From positions 1 to 30,902 of the forward strand of contig CAWUKT010000083.1 of assembly GCA_963923035.1 (NCBI GenBank): a stretch of 30,902 nt of DNA, in the 5' to 3' direction. Position 1 is the first letter of the stretch. Every line of letters starts with the position of its first letter. The notes under the pieces were generated by a model that saw nothing but the letters and a program-made list of their open reading frames with translations, searched no databases and had not been told where the DNA came from. The DNA comes from CAWUKT01 sp963923035. Lineage in GTDB: Bacteria; Bacteroidota; Bacteroidia; J057; JADKCL01. Of this stretch, positions 14,678 to 23,217 are shown in pieces. Made by a program: the position numbers and the translations under genes.

Positions 14678-15607
14678 TCAGGATCGGTCCCGATCCAAAA
14701 ACAATTCCGCAATCATACAGCGTACGCTGCCCCCTCCGGCCGTCTCAATATTTGAGACCGGAACGGGGAGGAGTTCGCCGTGTTTTTCCAGACTTTTGAT
14801 CTGACTTGCGTTCAAGGACTTGCGTGCTTGTGCCGACATCACGATCAAGGGCTGCCCTTCCCCATTCACCAATTCCAGCATATTCCCCGCGAAGCTGGCC
14901 ATTTGGTCGGCCGAAATCCGTACCAATTCCCGTCCCCAGTCGTCCAGGGCGTCGATGACCCGTGCCCGGTCGCTTTCGCGGATTACTTCATCACAGACCA
15001 CCGACCAATGGGTGCCGATGGCCATCATCACATTGGTGTGGTAGATGGGCTGTCCAGGCGCGGTTTCAGCGTGGAAGAGGAAGGGAAAAAAGTCCAATTC
15101 GTTGCCGAAAGTCTCCACGAGCTCCGGATCGGTCCGGGGCGAAATACAGGCAAACGCCTGCCCGTGGAGCCGGTCCAGGACCAAGCTGCCGGTGCCCTCG
15201 AGGGCCCGATCCTGGGCTTCGTACAACGTGAAGTCCAGGTATTCATCGATCTGATAACCAGCTTGCTGAAGCAAATCAAATACGGCCGGGTCGTTCTCGG
15301 CCCGGCGGCTGCTGTGCAGCATGGGATAGAGCGCCACCGTATTGTCCAGGTGCGTGCTGAACCAATTGTTCGGGAAGATGGCGCTGGGCGTCCGGGGATG
15401 GGCCGTATCCGTGAATACGGTCACCTCCACGCCCTTGTCATCCAACAGATGGACCATGTCATCAAACTCCGCAATCGCTCGGTTCTGGAGCTCCTCTTCC
15501 GTGAGAGAAGAGGTCTGCTGAAACGCATTGGTGGTGGCGGTATCCCCGTCAAAGCCAAAGGCGGCGGGGCGAACCATGAGAATTTGAGACGTAGACTGCT
15601 TCGGCAT
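14678..15607 (-). CDS. ctlX: CtlX-type citrulline/amidino hydrolase
   Basis: The 309-residue protein has the pentein (amidinotransferase/DDAH) fold. Features include MVRPAAFGFD at the N terminus, FPNNWFSTH (78-86), Glu138 in LEGTGSLVLD, His190 in YHTNVMMAIG, and the probable nucleophile Cys297 in TAGGGSVRCMIAE near the C terminus. This matches the CtlX family, in which a Francisella member hydrolyses citrulline to ornithine; other pentein substrates such as methylated arginines are possible. The start at 15607 gives the conserved N terminus (MPKQSTSQILMVRP). The gene lies on the same strand downstream of argS and arginase, but a terminator hairpin intervenes, so it may be separately transcribed. 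Proximity to arginase suggests an ornithine-forming arginine/citrulline pathway (inference). Confidence 0.85.
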   Translation of the reverse strand: MPKQSTSQILMVRPAAFGFDGDTATTNAFQQTSSLTEEELQNRAIAEFDDMVHLLDDKGVEVTVFTDTAHPRTPSAIFPNNWFSTHLDNTVALYPMLHSSRRAENDPAVFDLLQQAGYQIDEYLDFTLYEAQDRALEGTGSLVLDRLHGQAFACISPRTDPELVETFGNELDFFPFLFHAETAPGQPIYHTNVMMAIGTHWSVVCDEVIRESDRARVIDALDDWGRELVRISADQMASFAGNMLELVNGEGQPLIVMSAQARKSLNASQIKSLEKHGELLPVPVSNIETAGGGSVRCMIAELFLDRDRS

Positions 15608-15652
15608 GTGCTTGGGGTTCAATGGAACTGCAAAATACGGCAATTGAGCGCA

Positions 15653-15680
15653 TAAAAAATGGCCCCGCGAAGGGCCATTT
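15653..15680 (-). terminator. Rho-independent terminator for argS
   Basis: On the minus strand AAATGGCCC, a short TTCGC loop and GGGGCCATT are followed by a T run (seen as AAAAAA on the plus strand at 15653-15658). It begins 23 nt after the argS stop. Confidence 0.85.
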
Positions 15681-15702
15681 GAAATTCTTTGGGGTTGCGG
15701 GA

Positions 15703-17466
15703 TCACATCTTCTCCGGGACCGGGATGCCCAGCAATTCCAGGCCCTTGCCGATGGTCTTGCGAACCGCATCGAGGAGCGCCATTCGCGTATTTTTGAGCA
15801 CGGGATCTTCCGTGTCCCGAATGGAAATATCGTTGTAAAACCCGTTGAGGGTCTTGCTGAGGTCATAGAGATAATTGGTCAGGAGGTGGGGTTGGAATTT
15901 CTCCGTCGCCGCCAAAGCCACTTCATTGAATTCGCCCAACTTCACCAGCAACGCATTCTCCGAATCCTCCACCAAGCGCTCGGACTGAACCTCGCCGTTG
16001 GGATCATACCCCTGCTTGATGAGGAGGGAGTTGATCCGGGCGCAGACGTATTGCTGGTATGGACCGCTGTTGCCATTGATCTGAATCCATTCCTGCATGT
16101 CAAAAACGATCTTCTTCTGGGTATCGATTTTGAGCATGCCGTATTTGATGGCACCCTTCGCAACCTGCTCAGCAATGACGGAGGCCTCCGCTTCGCTGAG
16201 ATCGCCTTTCTCCACCTGGGCGTCCAGGTAATTGGTCCGAATGGTGGCCTCCATATTGTCAATCAGGGCCATGATGGGTACGATATTGCCCTGGCGGGAA
16301 CTCATCGGCCCATCGGGAAGCTCTACGTAGTCGTACTTGAGGTGGTAGCAGTCCTTGGCCTGCTCGAAGCCCAAAAGCTCGAGGACTTTGAAGACCTGTT
16401 TGAAGTGGTATTCCTGCCGTTTGTCCACCACATAAACGCTCTTCTCGATGCCATATTCCTCAAATTTCCGCCGCGCCAATTCCACGTCCTTGGTCAGGTA
16501 CAAACCGGTGCCATCGCCTTTGACCGCCATCGCAAATCCGAGGTTGTACTCGTTGAGATCCATGCCGTAAGCCCCCTGGGACTCCACAAAATGGCCTGCC
16601 GCAATGTTCTGGCGGGCATATTCCATACTGGGCGCATCGACATCACTTTCCCAGTACCACGCCTCAAACTCGACGCCGGCCCATTTGTAGACGCTTTCCA
16701 TCAACTCGAAGGACCACTGACGGGTTTCCCGCCACAAGTCATAGTATTCCCCTTCTCCCGCTTCCAACTGCTTCAAAATCTCGGTCAGGATGGGCTTGGC
16801 AGTTTCAACCTCTTCCGCTGGATTTCCCGAATCCGGATGCAGAAAAATGGAAGCAGCACTGTACATTTTTCCCAGCCAGGCACCTTTACCCGTCTCAGGA
16901 GCCGGCTCTTGATTCTTGTGCTTGAGCCACCACAGCGCCTTGGCGACGTGCGTGCCGACATCTCCGGGGAAGGTCGCCGCGACGATGTCATAGCCCGCGT
17001 AGCGGTGCAAGCGAATCAGCGCATCTCCCAGGGCGAGGTTCCGCATGTGGCCCACGTGCAGCTCCTTGTGGGTATTCGGCTGGGAATACTCGATCATCGT
17101 CCGGGGCGTCTCCTCTGTCAACGGTTTTTCGAAGTATTGGCCGTCGAGAATGGGGGAGAGGACCAGCTTGCCAAATGCTGCCCGGCTCAATGTAAGGTTG
17201 AGGTAAGGACCGGCGACCTGCACTTTTTCAAAGAGTTGGTTCTCCGGAATATGATCGGCGAACTCTTTGGCGATGAGCGGAGGGGCTTTCCGAAGGGTCT
17301 TGGCAAATGGGAAACAGGCATAGGCGAGGTGTCCCAATTCGACCTTGGGGGCAGGTTTGAATTGCTGGTAAATGTCCTCGATGCTGGCCTCGGCTCCTGC
17401 ATTGGTAATGGCAGTGTGAAGGATCCGGGCTGCTTCGAGTTTAAGTTCGTTGTGCAGGAGTTTCAT
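15703..17466 (-). CDS. argS: Arginyl-tRNA synthetase
   Basis: This 587-residue class I synthetase attaches arginine to its tRNA in the cytoplasm and is essential. The ArgS-specific N-terminal additional domain covers about the first 90 residues. The HIGH motif is present as HVGH (137-140) within EYSQPNTHKELHVGHMRN, and the KMSKS region appears as MSSRQGN near residue 388, a normal ArgS variant. The C-terminal anticodon-binding helical domain ends LLGIPVPEKM. Length is typical (550-600). The start is the ATG two bases after the arginase stop codon, so arginase and argS are translationally close and co-transcribed. A terminator follows. Confidence 0.97.
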   Translation of the reverse strand: MKLLHNELKLEAARILHTAITNAGAEASIEDIYQQFKPAPKVELGHLAYACFPFAKTLRKAPPLIAKEFADHIPENQLFEKVQVAGPYLNLTLSRAAFGKLVLSPILDGQYFEKPLTEETPRTMIEYSQPNTHKELHVGHMRNLALGDALIRLHRYAGYDIVAATFPGDVGTHVAKALWWLKHKNQEPAPETGKGAWLGKMYSAASIFLHPDSGNPAEEVETAKPILTEILKQLEAGEGEYYDLWRETRQWSFELMESVYKWAGVEFEAWYWESDVDAPSMEYARQNIAAGHFVESQGAYGMDLNEYNLGFAMAVKGDGTGLYLTKDVELARRKFEEYGIEKSVYVVDKRQEYHFKQVFKVLELLGFEQAKDCYHLKYDYVELPDGPMSSRQGNIVPIMALIDNMEATIRTNYLDAQVEKGDLSEAEASVIAEQVAKGAIKYGMLKIDTQKKIVFDMQEWIQINGNSGPYQQYVCARINSLLIKQGYDPNGEVQSERLVEDSENALLVKLGEFNEVALAATEKFQPHLLTNYLYDLSKTLNGFYNDISIRDTEDPVLKNTRMALLDAVRKTIGKGLELLGIPVPEKM

Positions 17467-17468
17467 GG

Positions 17469-18524
17469 TTAACGATGGTTTTCAATGGTTTTCACCATGT
17501 CGTAGAGCAAATCGAAAGCGATTTCACCCGTTCGGTTGCCGTGGGGGTCGAGGAATGGATTGACCTCAACGATCTCCACGCAGCAGACCTTGGGATGGAC
17601 AACCAGTCGATTCAACAGGCCCCGCGCTTCTTCGGGGAACAGGCCATCGGGGACCGGCGTACCCGTCCCCGAACTGATGGTATTGTCGATGCTGTCGATG
17701 TCGAAGCTGACGTAGACAAGGTCGCAATTGGCGAGGAGGTCCATGGCGTAATTGGCCGCCCGGTAGGCGCCCCGCTCCCGCACTTCGCGGATATGGACCA
17801 TGTTGATTCCCCGCTCCTCGATCAGGGCGCGCTCCTGGTATTCCAGGCTCCGTACCCCCAGCAAGACAATGTCTTCGGGCAAGACCGCCGGACCTTCAAA
17901 GCCGATATTCTTCAGCTCTTCCCACTTTTCGAAGGTCTTCGTCGCCAATTCCCGCCGCTTGTGCTCCAGGTTGTCTTCGCTCAGGGCGATACACAGGGGC
18001 ATTCCGTGCATATTGCCGGAAGGCGTGGTATAGGGCGAGTGGAGGTCGCCGTGGGCATCGATCCAGATCACTCCAAGCCGGGCTTCAGGAAAGGCCTTTT
18101 TGATGCCTTTGATGGTGGCGCCTGCGGTCCCGTGGTCGCCTGCCAGCACCACCGGAAATTGGTCATCCATCTTGACAACAGGTTGCAGCGCATTGACCAT
18201 GTTGTTGTAGACATCGATCAGCCCTTCGATCCGTTTGGCCCACCGGTACCGAACCGGCTCGTAGACCAATTCATTGCGGTTGGGCACGTTGATCCGTTTC
18301 CGAAACTTGAAAAAGTTCCACGGCATGTCCCGGTCTTCGTACTTGGCCTCCCGTTTCTCCACCTCCTCATAGGTCCATTCGTCCGCATTCCAATCCTTTT
18401 CCCGTCTCAGGTCCTCCTTGAGTTTCAGGTTCAAAGAGGCCATGATCAAAGCATCGATGCTACGGCTCGCGCCTCGGGTACCGGCACTGATTTCCGATTT
18501 CAATTCTATCAACTGGACTTCCAT
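17469..18524 (-). CDS. Arginase-family ureohydrolase
   Basis: The 351-residue protein has the manganese-binding motifs of arginases: GDHGT (129-133, His131), DAHGD (156-160) and SFDIDSID (273-280), plus TGTPVPDG (287-294) and EIVEVNP (317-323). Arginase splits arginine into ornithine and urea; agmatinase and formiminoglutamase are relatives, but the sequence around SGTGTPVPDGL is arginase-like. It is longer than typical arginases (about 300), with an N-terminal insertion rich in charged residues (about 35-95). It is the first gene of a unit with argS and is preceded by a TAnnTTTG box. Coupling a degradative enzyme to an arginine-charging enzyme is unusual. Substrate is inferred from motifs only. 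Confidence 0.85.
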   Translation of the reverse strand: MEVQLIELKSEISAGTRGASRSIDALIMASLNLKLKEDLRREKDWNADEWTYEEVEKREAKYEDRDMPWNFFKFRKRINVPNRNELVYEPVRYRWAKRIEGLIDVYNNMVNALQPVVKMDDQFPVVLAGDHGTAGATIKGIKKAFPEARLGVIWIDAHGDLHSPYTTPSGNMHGMPLCIALSEDNLEHKRRELATKTFEKWEELKNIGFEGPAVLPEDIVLLGVRSLEYQERALIEERGINMVHIREVRERGAYRAANYAMDLLANCDLVYVSFDIDSIDNTISSGTGTPVPDGLFPEEARGLLNRLVVHPKVCCVEIVEVNPFLDPHGNRTGEIAFDLLYDMVKTIENHR

Positions 18525-18560
18525 ACAAGAATAAGTTCAAATTCAAAGATTCACACCGGG

Positions 18561-18568
18561 CAAAGATA
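18561..18568 (-). promoter_or_regulatory. -7 box for the arginase-argS unit
   Basis: On the minus strand this reads TATCTTTG, a perfect TAnnTTTG match, 36 nt before the arginase ATG at 18524. The -33 region is only weakly matched (TTTC with a 20-nt spacer). Confidence 0.5.
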
Positions 18569-18570
18569 GG

Positions 18571-18705
18571 AAGTGAAGAGGGGATGTGGAAATGGGAAAA
18601 TGTGAATAGAAGGGAATGTGGAAATCTCGGAAATGGAGGAAATAGGAGAGGGGGGAATGGGAAATAAAAGAAGCGGAGAAGTGGGTAAATGGCAATGAGG
18701 GGACG
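18571..18705. repeat. Purine-rich degenerate GGAAATG repeats
   Basis: The plus strand is almost purely G/A/T with recurring GGAAATG, GGGAATG and GTGGAAAT words at irregular spacing. It occupies most of the gap between arginase and rpoN. The same word forms a regular 8-bp tandem array at the right end of the window. No open frame here looks coding. Confidence 0.5.
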
Positions 18706-18790
18706 GGGCAGGCCCAAATAAAGCGCGCTGATCAACACCAATTCCAACTGAAATTGGCACATCCGCACAATCATAAAATTTACAGGGTAC

Positions 18791-20263
18791 TTAGAGGTTC
18801 TTCCGCAAGCGGGCCACCGGGATATTCAACTGTTCGCGGTACTTGGCCACGGTCCGGCGGGCGATGCTGTATCCCCGCGACTTCAACAGTTCGGAAAGTT
18901 TATCGTCGCTGAGCGGTTTTTTCTTGTCCTCGGCATCCACCAACTCCTGGAGAATGGTCTTGACCTCCCGGTTGGAGACTTCCTCGCCGCTGTCGGTCGT
19001 AATACCTTCCGTGAAGAAATACTTCAAGGGATAGATGCTCCAGTCCGTTTGAACGAATTTGCTGTTGGCGACCCGTGAAATGGTCGAGATGTCCATCTCG
19101 ACGACCTCCGCGATGTCCTTCAGGATCATGGGGCGCAATTTCTTCTCGTCACCGCCCGAAATGAAGAATTCCCGTTGCTTGTCCGCGATGGCCATCATCG
19201 TATTCAGCAGCGTAAATTGACGCTGGCGAATGGCATCGATGAACCACTGGGCGGATTCGATCTTCTGCTTCACAAAATCCAAGGTTTCCTTGTTGGAAGC
19301 GCTTTTCTTTTGTTTCTGCTGCTTCTTGTACTGCTCGAACATCTTGATATAGCTGCCACTGACCCGAAGGTCGGGTGCGTTGCGGCCATTCAACTTGATG
19401 TCGACCTCGTTGTTCTCAACGGAGAGGATAAAATCAGGGATGATGTACTCGTTTTTGGCGACCCCAGGGTTGCCCCCGGGCTTGGGATTGAGCTTCGTGA
19501 TCTCATGGTAGGCCACCTTGAGCTCATCCTCAGAGATGCCCAGGCCGCTCTGCAACTTCTTGAAGTGCTTCTTGGTGAACTCCTCGAAGTAATCCTTGAC
19601 GATGCCGTAGGCATGGCGGACTTCCTCCCGTGGCTCCGGCTCGTACGGCTCCAGCTTGCGCTCCAATTGGAGCAAGAGGCATTCCTGCAGGTTGCGGGCG
19701 GCCACGCCCGCAGGATCAAAGCGTTGGATTTGCTTCAGCAGGGCCTCCACCTTCGCCGGATCGGCCCGCATATTATAACGGAAGGCCATGTCGTTGACGA
19801 TGGCCGGGATCGGACGGCGGATATAGCCGTCCTCATCAATGCTGCCAATCAGATGATTGGCAATCGTTTCCTCCTCCTCATCCAGGCTCAGCATCTGCAA
19901 TTGCTCGTCCAACTGGTCCATGAAGGACTGCGTCGCGACGACCGGAGATTTATAATCGTCCTCTTCGTCATCGGAAGTTGGGAGTTTTTCCCGGTAGGAC
20001 ATGCTGTCCTGCTGGATATAGTCGTCGATGTTGAAGTCGTCGTAATCGTCGGAATCATTCTTGTCCAGATCCGCATACTCATTTTCCTTGGCGCTGCCGG
20101 AATCGAGGTCCGTATTCCGATCTTCCAGGGCCGGGTTCCGCTCCAGTTCCTCCTTGATCCGAACCTCCAGGGTGGCCGTAGGGATTTGCAGCAATTTGAT
20201 GAATTGAATTTGCTGCGGAGAAATGAGCGTCTTGAGCTTGATTTGCTGTCTTTGACTGAGCAT
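18791..20263 (-). CDS. rpoN: RNA polymerase sigma-54 factor
   Basis: This is a 490-residue sigma-54. The N-terminal region I is glutamine/leucine rich (MLSQRQQIKLKTLISPQQIQ), an acidic region II with Asp/Glu runs spans about residues 50-115, the core-binding domain follows, and the DNA-binding part ends with the RpoN box ARRTVAKYRE (about 468-477). Sigma-54 directs transcription at -24/-12 promoters and requires AAA+ enhancer-binding activators. None of these is encoded in this window. Length is typical. The ATG at 20263 gives the standard start. The gene appears to be a single unit; no strong terminator was found downstream, only a weak CCAATT/AATTGG hairpin. Confidence 0.97.
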   Translation of the reverse strand: MLSQRQQIKLKTLISPQQIQFIKLLQIPTATLEVRIKEELERNPALEDRNTDLDSGSAKENEYADLDKNDSDDYDDFNIDDYIQQDSMSYREKLPTSDDEEDDYKSPVVATQSFMDQLDEQLQMLSLDEEEETIANHLIGSIDEDGYIRRPIPAIVNDMAFRYNMRADPAKVEALLKQIQRFDPAGVAARNLQECLLLQLERKLEPYEPEPREEVRHAYGIVKDYFEEFTKKHFKKLQSGLGISEDELKVAYHEITKLNPKPGGNPGVAKNEYIIPDFILSVENNEVDIKLNGRNAPDLRVSGSYIKMFEQYKKQQKQKKSASNKETLDFVKQKIESAQWFIDAIRQRQFTLLNTMMAIADKQREFFISGGDEKKLRPMILKDIAEVVEMDISTISRVANSKFVQTDWSIYPLKYFFTEGITTDSGEEVSNREVKTILQELVDAEDKKKPLSDDKLSELLKSRGYSIARRTVAKYREQLNIPVARLRKNL

Positions 20264-20386
20264 GAATTCCTTTTTGCGTACTAATTAAAGTTACGAAAAA
20301 TAATCGGGAGCGTTCGGGCAAACGCATAGAATTGCCCTAAATTTTAAATAGAAGGGTAAAAAAACCGTGCCAAAACCATGAGGGTT

Positions 20387-22039
20387 CTACTCCGCCTGGA
20401 ACACCGTCTCGCCATCGAGAACCGTTTCAAGCACCTGAACATAAGGCACCTGATCCTCCTCCATGAACATGATATCATCTTCCAGAATCACGAAATCCGC
20501 GACCTTACCCGGTTCGAGGCTTCCTTTGATTTTTTCTTCGAAATTGGCTTTGGCGGCCCAGATGGTCATGGCCTGGATGGCGGTATCGCGGCCCACAGCC
20601 TGGTCCATCATGAATCCTCCGTAGGGAAAATTGGTGAGATCTTTCCGGGCCACGGCAGCATAAAAACCCAGGATGGGGTTGATGCTTTCGACGGGGAAAT
20701 CACTTCCGAAGGCGAGGAATCCATGCGCGGCCAGCAACGATTTGTAGGCGTAGGCACCTTCCAGGCGCTCTTTCCCGATGCGGTCCTCGGCCCAGTACAT
20801 GTCGGAGGTTGCGTGGGAAGGTTGGACGGAAGGAATGATATTGTAGCGGTCAAACAACTCAAAGTCATCGGGGTGAATGACCTGGGCGTGCTCAATGCGC
20901 CAGCGCTCATCGTTGTCCTCGCCCAAAGTTTGGCCGTAAACTTTCAGCATCAAGCGGTTCGCACTGTCGCCAATGCAATGGGTATTCATTTGGAAGCCAC
21001 CGTCGTGGATGCGCTGGGCCACTTCTTCGTAGTAGCCAACGTCTTCGAGCAAGAAACCTTGCTCCCGAGGCTGATCCTTGTAGGGATCAATCAGGCAAGC
21101 TCCCCGGGAGCCCAATGCTCCGTCGGCGTAAATCTTGAACCCGCGAACGTGCATCCGCTCGGTTTTATAAGGAGGCTTCCCCAGGAAATGGTCAAAGTTT
21201 TCCTCGGTCGGATTGGCCATTGCGTAGACCCTGATTTTCAATTCGCCCGCTTGCTGGAGCGAATCGATCAGTTGAATGATCTCGAGATCGAGGCCCGCAT
21301 CATCCACCGTGGTCAGGCCCACGGAAAACAAGTTGGCTTCCGCTTCCTTCAATTGTTGGGTGATCTCAGCGTGGGAAGCAGGCGGGATGCTCTCCTCGAC
21401 TACATCGACTGCTTTGTCGATGATCACCCCCGTCAGGCGACCGCGACGGTCCTTGACGAAGCGTCCGCCCTGGACGGTCGACTTGGACGTCACATTGGCG
21501 GCATCCAAGGCCGCCTGGTTCGCGATGGCGGCGTGGCCGTCCACCCGCCGCAACAGGACCGGACGGTCCGGATATTTCTCGTCCAGGAGTTCCTTCGTAG
21601 GATAGGAGCGGTCCGACCAGTCATTCTGGTCCCAGCCCCGCCCTTGAATCCAGCCATCGGGATGCTGCTGGGCGAACGTATCGACCAACGCGACCACTTC
21701 ATCCCAACTGGTCGTGCCCACCAGGTTCACCTTTTTCAGGTTCATGGCGTAGCCATAGTAGTGGCAGTGGGCATCGATGAAGCCCGGGAAAATGGCCTTT
21801 CCCCGCAGGTCAATGATGGTATCCGCCGCGTATTCAAAGGAAAGGTCATTGGTTTTGCCGGTGGCGATGATCTTGCCGTCCTGAATGGCCATGGCCTGCG
21901 CCACTTCCATATCGGGATTCATCGTATGGATGACCCCGTTGACGTAGAGAACCTCGGCAGTTTTATTTTTACACCCAGTAACCCCCAGTCCAATCAGGAG
22001 CGTACAGGCGAACAGCAGGCGGAAGGATTTCAGGTTCAT
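20387..22039 (-). CDS. Lipid-anchored amidohydrolase (YtcJ-like)
   Basis: The 550-residue protein carries a lipoprotein signal with lipobox Cys23 (GVTGC). It then shows the Amidohydro_3/YtcJ arrangement: VNGVIHTM at the start, GKAIFPGFIDAHCHYYG with the metal-binding DAHCH near residues 88-93, GWIQGRGWDQNDW, an internal WRIEHAQVIHPDDF (about 370) and GSDFPVE (about 446). These enzymes hydrolyse amide or related bonds with one or two metals; substrates vary and are not predictable. Anchoring outside the cytoplasm suggests use of an external or periplasmic compound. Its ATG overlaps the stop of the Lrp-type regulator gene by 4 bp (ATGA), implying coupled expression. Confidence 0.9.
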   Translation of the reverse strand: MNLKSFRLLFACTLLIGLGVTGCKNKTAEVLYVNGVIHTMNPDMEVAQAMAIQDGKIIATGKTNDLSFEYAADTIIDLRGKAIFPGFIDAHCHYYGYAMNLKKVNLVGTTSWDEVVALVDTFAQQHPDGWIQGRGWDQNDWSDRSYPTKELLDEKYPDRPVLLRRVDGHAAIANQAALDAANVTSKSTVQGGRFVKDRRGRLTGVIIDKAVDVVEESIPPASHAEITQQLKEAEANLFSVGLTTVDDAGLDLEIIQLIDSLQQAGELKIRVYAMANPTEENFDHFLGKPPYKTERMHVRGFKIYADGALGSRGACLIDPYKDQPREQGFLLEDVGYYEEVAQRIHDGGFQMNTHCIGDSANRLMLKVYGQTLGEDNDERWRIEHAQVIHPDDFELFDRYNIIPSVQPSHATSDMYWAEDRIGKERLEGAYAYKSLLAAHGFLAFGSDFPVESINPILGFYAAVARKDLTNFPYGGFMMDQAVGRDTAIQAMTIWAAKANFEEKIKGSLEPGKVADFVILEDDIMFMEEDQVPYVQVLETVLDGETVFQAE

Positions 22040-22509
22040 GGTGTTTCCTCGATCACAATTTGACGTTCAAAAGTCTCCTCCAGGGAAATCAGCGTTTCAG
22101 TTCGTTGGACGGCTGAAATGGCCTGGATTTTATCGTTCAAAACCTCCCGCAAATGGGCGGTATCCCGGCAGTAAATCTTGGCAAAAATACTGTACATCCC
22201 GGTGGTATAATGACTCTCGACAATTTCCTCGATGGCTTTCAGATCCTGCACCACGTCCTTGAATGAGGAGCCCCGGTCCAGGTAAATCCCCAGAAAGGCG
22301 CAAATCCCAATCCCCAGCCGGGAAGGATCGACCATCAGCCGGGAACCTTTGATGACTCCCGATTGCTCCAGCTTCTGAATTCGGAGGTGAACAGTAGCTC
22401 CAGACACATTGCAATGCCGAGCGATTTCAAGGTAAGGAGTTCGGGCATCCTTCATGAGGATATTCAGGATGGTCCGATCCAATTTGTCGATGTGTACTTC
22501 CGTAGCCAT
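22036..22509 (-). CDS. Lrp/AsnC-family transcriptional regulator
   Basis: The 157-residue protein has an N-terminal helix-turn-helix (about 8-55: LDRTILNILMKDARTPYLEIARHCNVSGATVHLRIQKL pattern) followed by the ligand-binding RAM/AsnC domain (about 70-150), including GICAFLGIYLDRG and the turn VESHYTTGMYSIFAKIYCRD. Lrp/AsnC proteins sense amino acids or related molecules and usually regulate their own gene and neighbours. The overlap with the amidohydrolase gene makes that enzyme the first candidate target, perhaps with an amino-acid-like substrate (inference). A possible promoter lies 44 bp upstream. Confidence 0.93.
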   Translation of the reverse strand: MATEVHIDKLDRTILNILMKDARTPYLEIARHCNVSGATVHLRIQKLEQSGVIKGSRLMVDPSRLGIGICAFLGIYLDRGSSFKDVVQDLKAIEEIVESHYTTGMYSIFAKIYCRDTAHLREVLNDKIQAISAVQRTETLISLEETFERQIVIEETP

Positions 22510-22552
22510 TGATAATTTAAAAGAAACAGGGCGACTTGAATGAATGATTTGC

Positions 22553-22583
22553 TTAAATTATTGCTAATTACAAACAAATCAAA
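22553..22583 (-). promoter_or_regulatory. Possible promoter of the Lrp-type regulator gene
   Basis: Read on the minus strand: TTTG (22583-22580), exactly 19 nt, then TAATTTAA (22560-22553). The spacing is ideal, while the -7 box matches TAnnTTTG in six of eight positions. Confidence 0.4.
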
Positions 22584-22602
22584 CTCCATTTGTTTCCTTG
22601 GC

Positions 22603-23115
22603 TCAGGGAAGAAAGAATTGCTGTAAGTTGGAGGCTTCCTCGGGTTTCATGCGACCCGCCTGGACCAGGCGTAACTCCCGCCGCCGAATGGCAGCTTGGT
22701 ACATTTCCTTTTCCAGTTCGGTCTCAGGCTCAATGGAATGGACGGGAATGGGGCGACCGCTTTGGTCTACCGCCACGAAGGTATAATAGGCCGAATTGCA
22801 ATAGCGCTTTTTCCCACTCTGCATATTCTCCGCCCACACATCAATCCGCACTTCCATCGAGGTATTGAAGGCCCGGGTCACCTTGGCTTCCAGGCAGACG
22901 ATTTCGCCCAGTGCAATGGGAGATTTGAAGTCGACAAAATCCACCGAAGCGGTCACCACGACCCGATTGCAGTGCTTGGCCGCAGAAATGGCCGAAACGA
23001 TGTCCATCCAGTGGAGCAGGCGTCCACCCATGAGGTTCCCCAAGGTATTGGTATCGTTGGGGAGCACCAGTTCGGTCATCTGGGCGAAGGACCTGGCGGG
23101 AGTTTTTTCAGTCAT
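22603..23115 (-). CDS. Acyl-CoA thioesterase, hotdog fold
   Basis: The 170-residue protein matches the YciA/BACH-type acyl-CoA thioesterases. The hotdog signature runs LPNDTNTLGNLMGGRLLHWMDIVSAISAAKH (about 18-48), with the conserved Asn/Gly stretch and Asp38. It is followed by VDFKSPIALGEIVCLEAKVTR and the C-terminal YTFVAVDQSGRPIPV. These enzymes hydrolyse acyl-CoA to free acid and CoA in the cytoplasm and work as oligomers. The range of chain lengths is unknown. The start at 23115 lies 4 nt after a perfect -7 box. Confidence 0.93.
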   Translation of the reverse strand: MTEKTPARSFAQMTELVLPNDTNTLGNLMGGRLLHWMDIVSAISAAKHCNRVVVTASVDFVDFKSPIALGEIVCLEAKVTRAFNTSMEVRIDVWAENMQSGKKRYCNSAYYTFVAVDQSGRPIPVHSIEPETELEKEMYQAAIRRRELRLVQAGRMKPEEASNLQQFFLP

Positions 23116-23119
23116 GCTG

Positions 23120-23127
23120 CAAAACTA
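23120..23127 (-). promoter_or_regulatory. -7 box adjoining the thioesterase start
   Basis: TAGTTTTG on the minus strand is a perfect TAnnTTTG match, ending 4 nt before ATG 23115. Such a position predicts a leaderless or nearly leaderless transcript. No -33 element at normal spacing is seen. Confidence 0.4.
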
Positions 23128-23160
23128 ACACAATTGGGTATGGGATGGAGGAGGAGGGAA

Positions 23161-23197
23161 GCAAAAATAAAAGAGCCACCCCATCTGAGGCGGCTCT
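23161..23197 (-). terminator. Rho-independent terminator
   Basis: On the minus strand AGAGCCGCC and GGTGGCTCT form a 9-bp stem with one G-T pair, followed by TTTTATTTTTG. It starts 21 nt after the stop codon of the 749-residue envelope protein gene. Confidence 0.85.
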
Positions 23198-23217
23198 CCC
23201 TATCTTTTGGGGCCGAA

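Noticed and set aside
14675..14680. TGATCA formed by the two convergent stop codons
   Set aside because: A tidy consequence of abutting stops, with no sign of a regulatory role.
16280..16320. Apparent loss of KMSKS motif in argS
   Set aside because: MSSRQGN at this place is a normal variant in arginyl-tRNA synthetases.
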